Translations under genes and position numbers: made by a program | Shown: positions 58,590-64,000 of the stretch, piece by piece | Numbering within the stretch: the stretch's first letter is position 1 | Layout of the letters: each line of letters starts with the position of its first letter | Assembly: GCA_942492795.1 (NCBI GenBank) | Contig: OW818639.1 | Coordinates: forward strand, 1,922,001 to 1,986,000 | Direction: 5' to 3' | Length of the DNA: 64,000 nucleotides | Source: RGIG3178 sp942492795 | Lineage (GTDB): Bacteria; Bacillota; Clostridia; Christensenellales; QAND01 | The notes under the pieces: generated by a model | What the model was told of the DNA's origin: nothing | The model's input: the letters and a program-made list of their open reading frames with translations, nothing else | The model's database searches: none

Positions 58590-59451
58590 TGGCATGTTCC
58601 CTTTCAATACGTTGATAGATCTGTTTATAGGCAAGTGAATCCTCCGCCATTTTCGTCTTGGATTCACAGATGACCACGGGTGTATAGCGCCTCTGATAAA
58701 GCTCCTGCGCCAGCGGTTCAAAGTCGGGGCCGAAAGTGACATCTTCATAGTTCAAATGCCGTTTTTCTCCGCCCTGGCTGTACTCGATACGCGAAAAGTG
58801 GATGTGCATGCGGCTTGCACGATCGAATCCCAGGGCATTCTCCAGCTTGTCCAGCGCCACATGATAGTCTTCTTTGCTGCCGAACTTTCCAAGGTTTCTC
58901 GCATAGAGATGGCCGAAGTCACAACATGGGATAAGCCGTTCATCCAAGGTGCACAATGCGATGGTTTCATCCAAATCACCGATCTGGTTGATCTTTCCCA
59001 TCGTTTCGGGACACAGCGTCAGACTGCCGAAGCCATGCTCGTCCAATGTTTGGATAGCAACGCGAAGTGCGGATGCAATGCGAAGATTGGCTTCCTTCCG
59101 ATCGTCTTTCCCAACCGCGCCGGGATGGAACACAATGCGCGATCCGTTGAGCCAAACGCAAGCCTGTGCAGATTTGAGAAAATGCTCGACGGTGCTGTTG
59201 ATATTCGTTATTTCGGTTGAGGCCAGATTGATATAGTACGGCGCGTGAACACTCAGCTCGATATCATACCGATGCATCTGTTCGCCTATAGCACGGGCCG
59301 TTTTTTCCGTTATTCTGACACCCCTGCCGAAGCTGTATTCAAACGCATCAAGACCAAGCGCATCAAGCCACGCAGGTTCTTCCTGTGTGGATGTATGTCC
59401 CTGGTCATAGAAGCTCTCAGAGTTGCCCGAAGGCCCGAAACGTATGCGCAT
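58582..59451 (-). CDS. Endonuclease IV-like TIM-barrel protein
   Basis: A 289-residue protein of the AP endonuclease 2/xylose isomerase-like barrel. Metal ligands typical of endonuclease IV appear in order: His in SVHAPYYIN, His in VFHPGAVGK, Glu in LCPETMGK, Asp and His in CCDFGHLYAR, His in MHIHFSRI and Glu in VICESKTK. This supports a role in abasic-site repair, but sequence between motifs is divergent, so a sugar-isomerase-like function is not excluded. ATG at 59451. Confidence 0.75.
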   Translation of the reverse strand: MRIRFGPSGNSESFYDQGHTSTQEEPAWLDALGLDAFEYSFGRGVRITEKTARAIGEQMHRYDIELSVHAPYYINLASTEITNINSTVEHFLKSAQACVWLNGSRIVFHPGAVGKDDRKEANLRIASALRVAIQTLDEHGFGSLTLCPETMGKINQIGDLDETIALCTLDERLIPCCDFGHLYARNLGKFGSKEDYHVALDKLENALGFDRASRMHIHFSRIEYSQGGEKRHLNYEDVTFGPDFEPLAQELYQRRYTPVVICESKTKMAEDSLAYKQIYQRIEREHANE

Positions 59452-59501
59452 GATACTTTTCTCCTTTTGACAGTGTAGTCTAATTCTTCCGATCTTTCAA
59501 C

Positions 59502-60188
59502 CTATCGCTGATCTTCCAAAACAGAAGCGAGTTTTTCAAGTGCGCGCTTTTCTATACGGGATACATAGGAACGGGATATGCCCATGCGCTGTGCTATCTC
59601 CCGCTGTGTATAGCATTGTCGGCCAAAGAGGCCATACCGAAGCTCAATGACGATCCGCTCCCTGTTTGTCAACACGTGACCAATATGCTTATACAGCCGC
59701 TCTATCGCAATGCTCAGTTCAGCCTGGGTATCCACGGATTCGTCGCAGTTGCTCAAGATATCCGAGAGCACAATCCGGTTGCCGTCCTTGTCAAGGCCAA
59801 TGATCTCTTCCAGCGCGATCGTTCCCCTGCTCTTTCGCTCCACGCGCAACGCCATCAATATCTCGTTTTCAATACAACGGGACGCATAGGAAGCCAACGG
59901 ACGTTTTTTCTCCGGATCGAAGGATTGGATTGCTTTGATAAGGCCAATGGAACCGATGGAGATCAGATCTTCCATGTCCCTGCCGTTTACGGCGTATTTT
60001 TTGCAAATGTGTGCTACGAGCCGCAGGTTATGCTCAATGAGCAGATCCCTTGCCTGCAAATCTCCCTGAAGCATTCGTTCCAATGCTTCACTTTCCTGTT
60101 GGGGGCTCAGTTTTGGCGGGAACGACTGACCTCCCGAGATTCCCCCGATAAGAAAAATGATGCGCGCAAACAGTAAGAACAGTTCCAT
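59502..60188 (-). CDS. sigK: RNA polymerase sporulation sigma factor K (pro-form)
   Basis: A 228-residue sigma factor for late mother-cell genes. A hydrophobic pro-sequence (residues 2-20, ELFLLFARIIFLIGGISGG) precedes region 2 (LLIEHNLRLVAHICKKY, DLISIGSIGLIKAIQSF, ASRCIENEILMALR) and region 4 (TQREIAQRMGISRSYVSRIEKRAL). LIEHNLRLVAHI is the sigma-K rather than sigma-E form. ATG at 60188 follows GGGGGAG by 5 bases. The gene is continuous, with no skin-type insertion. SpoIVB at 38 kb and the dpa promoter fit the same regulon. Confidence 0.93.
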   Translation of the reverse strand: MELFLLFARIIFLIGGISGGQSFPPKLSPQQESEALERMLQGDLQARDLLIEHNLRLVAHICKKYAVNGRDMEDLISIGSIGLIKAIQSFDPEKKRPLASYASRCIENEILMALRVERKSRGTIALEEIIGLDKDGNRIVLSDILSNCDESVDTQAELSIAIERLYKHIGHVLTNRERIVIELRYGLFGRQCYTQREIAQRMGISRSYVSRIEKRALEKLASVLEDQR

Positions 60189-60252
60189 GCACTCTCCCCC
60201 TCGCATCAAGATACGCGAAAATTGGAGCATGCATGTGAGTTCTTTTACGGTC

Positions 60253-60288
60253 ATAAAAATACCCCGTGAAGGAAAAAGTCACGGGGCA
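60253..60288 (-). terminator. Terminator after mltG
   Basis: ACCCCGTGA (60261-60269) pairs with TCACGGGGC (60279-60287, one end mismatch) and ATTTTTAT follows on the minus strand. Confidence 0.88.
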
Positions 60289-60302
60289 TGGTTTTGGATC
60301 GT

Positions 60303-61469
60303 TCAGTGCGTCTTGTCGTATTCCACCCATAACGGGCGATATTTTGCGACATTTTTGTTGTGCTGCGTAAGTGTCTTGGCAAAAACCAAATCACCGGTTG
60401 CAGGGTCACCCAGGCAAAAATACAGCCAGCCCTCTTTTACATAGGTCTCATCCGGCCACAGCGCCGCCTCGATGGCTGCTTTGCCGGGATTGCAGATCGG
60501 TCCCGGAGGCAAACCGGTGCGCTTATAGGTATTGTAGGGAGAATCCACTGCGATATCCTGCGCCGACAGATTCAACTTTTTCGTATTAAGAATGTATTGC
60601 ACCGTTACATCGCTTCCCAGCGGCATGCCTTTTTGGAGCCGGTTGTGAAACACCGCTGAGACTTTTTTAAAATCAGCTTCCTTGCCTTCCCGTTGGATGA
60701 TGGAGGCAAGCGTTGTCACCTGATCGATGGACAAACCGAGGACTTCTGCACGCTGCATGTATGCTGTTGTAAAAATATTATTGAAACGCGTTAGGAACCG
60801 TTTAACGATATCCTGCTCGGTTGCGTTTTTAAATACCTGATAGGTATCCGGAAACAGATACCCTTCCATCGCAACGATCCTGCCGTTCTTCGTAGATATT
60901 GCATCCTCCAGGAACGAATATGCTTCATACGGAGAAGGATTCTTCATGTTCAGGATAAAAGCATTCTTGTCCTTGATAAGCCCCAGATTGTACAGGGAGT
61001 CCGCAAGATCGTTTATTGTTCCGCCCTCTGCGAGAAATACCTTGATGATGTTGTCCGATGTTTCCCCGATGCTTAACTTGTCCAATACATCCATAACAGA
61101 CATGGCTTTGTTGAATTCATAGGAACCGGCTTTTAGTTTGCTTCCGCGGTCATAGATATCCACAAATATCTTGAATACTACGCCGCTTCGGATAATGCCG
61201 TTTTTTTCCAGTATGGTGGCGATGGAAGAAACACTGGAACCTCTGGGTATCTCCACAATGACCGGTGTGGTGTTGGATCTATTGACAGGGGCAAGGTACT
61301 TTTGGTTGATGTATGACCAGACGCCGATAAACAATATCAGCACGGTACAAACGCTGACCGCAAAAATGCGGGCGGAACGGGAGATGTTTTTGAAAACACC
61401 GTTCGCCCTCTCGATTCTTGTAGGAATATTCTTGCGCGGTTTAACCGTGATATTGTTGTCTTCAGGCAT
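60303..61469 (-). CDS. mltG: Endolytic murein transglycosylase MltG
   Basis: A 388-residue YceG-family protein that cuts nascent glycan strands at the membrane. A basic N-terminus is followed by one transmembrane helix (about 36-54, FAVSVCTVLILFIGVWSYI). A LysM-like subdomain (VEIPRGSSVSSIATILEKNGI in pieces) precedes the catalytic region TLASIIQREGKEAD, with the predicted Glu, and NRLQKGMPLGSDVTVQY. The C-terminal SPYNTYKRTGLPPGPICNPG is the family signature. It overlaps the ylbF-like gene by 8 bases. Confidence 0.95.
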   Translation of the reverse strand: MPEDNNITVKPRKNIPTRIERANGVFKNISRSARIFAVSVCTVLILFIGVWSYINQKYLAPVNRSNTTPVIVEIPRGSSVSSIATILEKNGIIRSGVVFKIFVDIYDRGSKLKAGSYEFNKAMSVMDVLDKLSIGETSDNIIKVFLAEGGTINDLADSLYNLGLIKDKNAFILNMKNPSPYEAYSFLEDAISTKNGRIVAMEGYLFPDTYQVFKNATEQDIVKRFLTRFNNIFTTAYMQRAEVLGLSIDQVTTLASIIQREGKEADFKKVSAVFHNRLQKGMPLGSDVTVQYILNTKKLNLSAQDIAVDSPYNTYKRTGLPPGPICNPGKAAIEAALWPDETYVKEGWLYFCLGDPATGDLVFAKTLTQHNKNVAKYRPLWVEYDKTH

Positions 61470-61809
61470 TTAGAAACCCCAAATCGAGATTCACAGCATC
61501 CGCAAGGATCTTGAAAATATCACTCATCATTTGGTTCATGCGGTGTTCGGCCATCATAAATGCGCCAAGATCCGCATTGAGCGCCAAGATGCCCATCAGT
61601 TGATTAAACCTGCTTTGGGCTTCTTCCGGAACGCTTTGGTTGGCAAATTGCGCCGCCTGAATCTCCCTGACGAGCTGAACGTATTGTTTGTACAGATCCC
61701 TGTTTAATTCCTTTTCGAAAGCCTTTTCCTTGGCTGCGCAGTAGCTTTTGTATATCTCGCTCTCCCGCATTTCCCTGGAGAGCTGATAGGCTGTATCATA
61801 GTTATTCAT
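61462..61809 (-). CDS. YlbF/YmcA-family helical protein
   Basis: A 115-residue all-helical protein with the pattern ESEIYKSYCAAKEKAFEKELNRDL in pieces near the start and a Met-rich C-terminal helix (MAEHRMNQMMSDIFKIL). YlbF and YmcA act with YaaT in the Bacillus Y-complex, which helps RNase Y and affects sporulation. Its coupling with rnj (overlap 8 bases) and mltG is common in Clostridia. Direct interaction with RNase Y here is inference. Confidence 0.85.
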   Translation of the reverse strand: MNNYDTAYQLSREMRESEIYKSYCAAKEKAFEKELNRDLYKQYVQLVREIQAAQFANQSVPEEAQSRFNQLMGILALNADLGAFMMAEHRMNQMMSDIFKILADAVNLDLGFLNA

Positions 61810-63652
61810 CATACATCTCCCTCTTTGAATCGATTTCCAATATGACGGGCAAGATCATCGGACTGCGTTTGGTTTGCTCGTACAGGAAGTTGCGCAACGA
61901 ACTGCGCAAAGCGTTCTTAATAACGCCCCAATCGCCTTCCATGTACTTGTCCTGGCAACCCGTTATGGTTGATATGATAAGATCGCGTGCCCTATCGATG
62001 AGCTGTTCGTTCTCCCTGACATATACGAATCCGCGCGAGATGATTTCCGGACCGTTTACGATCGTACCGTCTTTCTTGTCAAGGGCAACCACTGCGATGA
62101 AAAGACCCTCTTCAGAGAGAATTCGCCTGTCGCGCAAAACGACGTTGCCAACATCGCCGATGCCGCTTCCATCCACAAACACCGAACCGGACTGGACGCT
62201 GCCGGCCATGCGGATGCTTTCGCCGGTCATTTCCACAATGTCGCCGATCATCGGCATCACAATATTTTCTTCCGCTATTCCAAGCTCCTTTGCCGTCGTC
62301 GCATGCCGGCGCAGATGTCTGAACTCCCCATGCAGCGGAATAAAGAACTTGGGCTTGGTCAGTGCGATCATCAGGCGCTGTTCTTCCTGGCATGCATGAC
62401 CGGAGACGTGCACCTCACGGATTCCGTCATAGATGACCGTGCATCCCTTTTGAAAGAGCTTGTCGATGACGGACGTTATTGCCTTTTCATTGCCCGGAAT
62501 CGGAGAACTTGAGAATATGATCATATCATCCGGCCGAATGGATATCATGCGGTGTTCGTCACTCGCCATACGCACCAGACCGCTCATGGGTTCTCCCTGG
62601 CTACCGGTTGTTATGATGACAACCTCGTTTGGTTCCACGAAATCCAACATTCGGTTATCCAGCAGCGTACCCTTTTTAATGGTGAGATAACCGATCTCAA
62701 CGGCTATTTCACAGATGCGCTCCAGGCTTCTGCCCGCGAAATACACGCGTCTTCCGTGTCTTTCCGCTATGTTGATGATCAACTGAATACGGCTGATGTT
62801 GCTGGAGAATGTGGCGACCAGAATACGGGCCTTCGCATGCTCAAAACACTCATCCAAACCTCTTGCTACCGCTTGCTCGCTGATGGTATACCCCGGACGT
62901 TCCGAGTTGGTGCTGTCGCTCATCAGCAGCAAAACGCCTTCGCGGCCAAGCTGCGCAAATGCGCCCAGATCGATCGTCTGGCCATCCAGAGGGGTATGAT
63001 CCACCTTGAAATCTCCGGTATGCACGATTGCTCCGATGGGCGTGTGAATGACAAGTGCATAGGAATCCGCAATGGAGTGGTTGACCTTCATAAACGCAAC
63101 GGTAAAGCAGCCGATCTTAACAGACGACCCGTTGGTTACGTCTTCAAAATGGACCCCGCGAACTCCGTGCTCATCCAACTTGTGCGCGATCAGCGCATTG
63201 GTCAGCTTTCCGCCGTAGACGGGAACGTTTTTATAATCCGGCAGGATGAAAGGCGTTGCGCCGATATGGTCCTCATGCCCGTGTGTAAAAACAAAACCGC
63301 GGAGCTTATGCTTGTTTGCCAACATGTACTGCGTGTCGGGAATGACGTAATCAATGCCAAGCATATCCCCTTCCGGAAATATGACACCGCAATCCACGGC
63401 AATCATATCATCGCCGTATTCGAACAACGTCATGTTCTTGCCGATTTCACCAAGTCCGCCCAACGGAATGATGCGAAGTGTGCCCTTGCCTGCGTTTGGT
63501 TGTTTTGCGCCTTTATCTGGGCGCGCTCTTTTCCGTACTGACGAGCGATTGCCTTCTTGGCGCAACGCATTAATGCCGTTGGTTTCCTCTGACGAAACCA
63601 AAGGCGGTGTCGGCACGCTATCACGCGCCGGCTTCCTATTCTGTTTTTCCAA
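61802..63652 (-). CDS. rnj: Ribonuclease J
   Basis: A 616-residue metallo-beta-lactamase/beta-CASP nuclease with endo- and 5'-exoribonuclease activity. An unusual basic, Asn/Pro-rich extension of about 57 residues precedes the core. The core has RIIPLGGLGEIGKNM, the zinc motif FTHGHEDHIGATP, and beta-CASP motifs including TGSQGEPMSGLVRMA and SGHACQEEQRLM. The C-terminal domain ends in a 20-residue KRSPMILPVILEID segment. TTG at 63652 follows GAGAGG by 8 bases. With RNase Y (6.5 kb), both main decay nucleases are in the window. Confidence 0.94.
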   Translation of the reverse strand: MEKQNRKPARDSVPTPPLVSSEETNGINALRQEGNRSSVRKRARPDKGAKQPNAGKGTLRIIPLGGLGEIGKNMTLFEYGDDMIAVDCGVIFPEGDMLGIDYVIPDTQYMLANKHKLRGFVFTHGHEDHIGATPFILPDYKNVPVYGGKLTNALIAHKLDEHGVRGVHFEDVTNGSSVKIGCFTVAFMKVNHSIADSYALVIHTPIGAIVHTGDFKVDHTPLDGQTIDLGAFAQLGREGVLLLMSDSTNSERPGYTISEQAVARGLDECFEHAKARILVATFSSNISRIQLIINIAERHGRRVYFAGRSLERICEIAVEIGYLTIKKGTLLDNRMLDFVEPNEVVIITTGSQGEPMSGLVRMASDEHRMISIRPDDMIIFSSSPIPGNEKAITSVIDKLFQKGCTVIYDGIREVHVSGHACQEEQRLMIALTKPKFFIPLHGEFRHLRRHATTAKELGIAEENIVMPMIGDIVEMTGESIRMAGSVQSGSVFVDGSGIGDVGNVVLRDRRILSEEGLFIAVVALDKKDGTIVNGPEIISRGFVYVRENEQLIDRARDLIISTITGCQDKYMEGDWGVIKNALRSSLRNFLYEQTKRSPMILPVILEIDSKREMYDE

Positions 63653-63723
63653 AACATCGACCTCTCTTGCATATATGATTTGCGTTCAAATGACCGTATT
63701 CCGGTTTTATTGACCGCTTTTAT

Positions 63724-63747
63724 AAACCGCATATTTCGCTGCGGTTT
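63724..63747 (-). terminator. Hairpin between hslU and rnj
   Basis: AAACCGCA (63724-63731) pairs with TGCGGTTT (63740-63747). On the minus strand ATAAAAG follows, a poor T-run; on the plus strand TTTTGTTT follows. It may partly end the hslU transcript. The rest of the 200-base gap shows no gene. Confidence 0.4.
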
Positions 63748-63852
63748 TGTTTCGTGTTACCAGCCGGATACGCGTCGACGCATCCATCGTTTTTATCCGG
63801 CCATACCCAAAGTATGGAAATCCGTTTGAATTCCGATCCTGTGGAACCGTTC

Positions 63853-64000
63853 TTAGAGGATAAACTTCTTTAAAGTCTCCACATCGTACTGATGTTTCAT
63901 GCGTTTGTTCACAAACTCGCTGTCGACGAGGATCTCCCCCTTGAGGGAATCGGCATTGAAAGAAACTTCTTCCAACAGCTCTTCCATGATGCCGTGCAAG
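63853..64000 (-). CDS. hslU: HslU (ClpY) ATPase subunit, C-terminal fragment
   Basis: The last 48 codons and the stop codon of a gene that runs out of the window. The segment LHGIMEELLEEVSFNADSLKG, then a final helix ending DVETLKKFIL, matches the HslU C-terminus (family ends ...D-x-x-x-L-S/K-x-F/Y-I-L), whose tail inserts into HslV. HslUV is an ATP-dependent protease. In Bacillus hslVU adjoins codV (xerC) and codY, so the sequence to the right would show whether a second Xer gene exists. Confidence 0.8.
   Translation of the reverse strand, partial: LHGIMEELLEEVSFNADSLKGEILVDSEFVNKRMKHQYDVETLKKFIL

Noticed and set aside
62552..63541. 329-codon plus-strand open frame
   Set aside because: Antisense to rnj with no ribosome site or motif; the minus-strand RNase J motifs are unambiguous.

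Overview
The window looks like part of the chromosome of an endospore-forming Clostridia-type Firmicute with about 50% GC. This rests on a full sporulation set (spo0A, spoIVB, spoIIM, the eight-gene spoIIIA operon, sigK with a pro-sequence, dpaA/dpaB, dacF, gerW/ytfJ), the Clostridia-type IspH-S1 fusion, and Firmicute-type RNA turnover genes (RNase Y, RNase J). No prophage, CRISPR array or intact insertion sequence was seen. One 0.7 kb stretch (46260-46959) is unexplained and probably degenerate.

Layout. Positions 1-1.8 kb carry the miaA end, hfq and ynbB on the plus strand. At 1.8-2.8 kb gene orientation flips. lexA and a tyrosine recombinase of the XerS type point left, and a small Cys-rich gene shares the LexA-controlled intergenic region with lexA. 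Directly upstream of the recombinase is a perfect 14-bp inverted repeat around a 6-bp asymmetric centre, which has the architecture of a dif site. From there to 64 kb every protein gene is on the minus strand; only tRNA-Trp is on plus. The combination suggests that the replication terminus lies near 2-4 kb.

Minus-strand blocks, left to right: rnhA, proC, a dipeptidase and rny; recA-cinA-pgsA-rimO-ftsK; dpaB-dpaA behind a candidate sigma-K promoter; a MazG-like dUTPase, an M16 protease and a degenerate NodB-fold protein (the mlpA/ylxY neighbourhood); ispH-S1, plsC, cmk, hutP-like, two tandem esterases, an HI0933 flavoprotein, rpiR-type and rluB; dacF; ytfJ-ytfI-scpB-scpA-M50 protease; lysA; an apparently inactive DacF paralogue, punA, deoB and spoIIM; spo0A-spoIVB; recN-argR-nadK; tlyA-dxs-corB-like; ispA-xseB-xseA-tsaD-like-nusB-DUF2273-amaP-asp23; the spoIIIA operon (AH to AA) behind a candidate sigma-E promoter; efp, an Xaa-Pro peptidase, a TIM-barrel endonuclease-IV-like protein and sigK; mltG, ylbF-like and rnj; and the 3' end of hslU.

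How the parts fit. The sporulation cascade is well represented: Spo0A (entry), SpoIIM (engulfment), the SpoIIIA channel, SpoIVB (signal to the sigma-K checkpoint), pro-sigma-K, and its likely target dpaAB (dipicolinate). A second theme is chromosome maintenance: LexA, RecA, RecN, FtsK, ScpAB and the Xer recombinase. The most interesting observations are the XerS/dif-like pair at the strand switch, a 58-residue SpoIIIAF, a PgsA with a decayed duplicate half, a DacF paralogue lacking its catalytic Ser and Lys, palindromic operators before nadK-argR-recN, and an Hfq with an RRER arginine rim.
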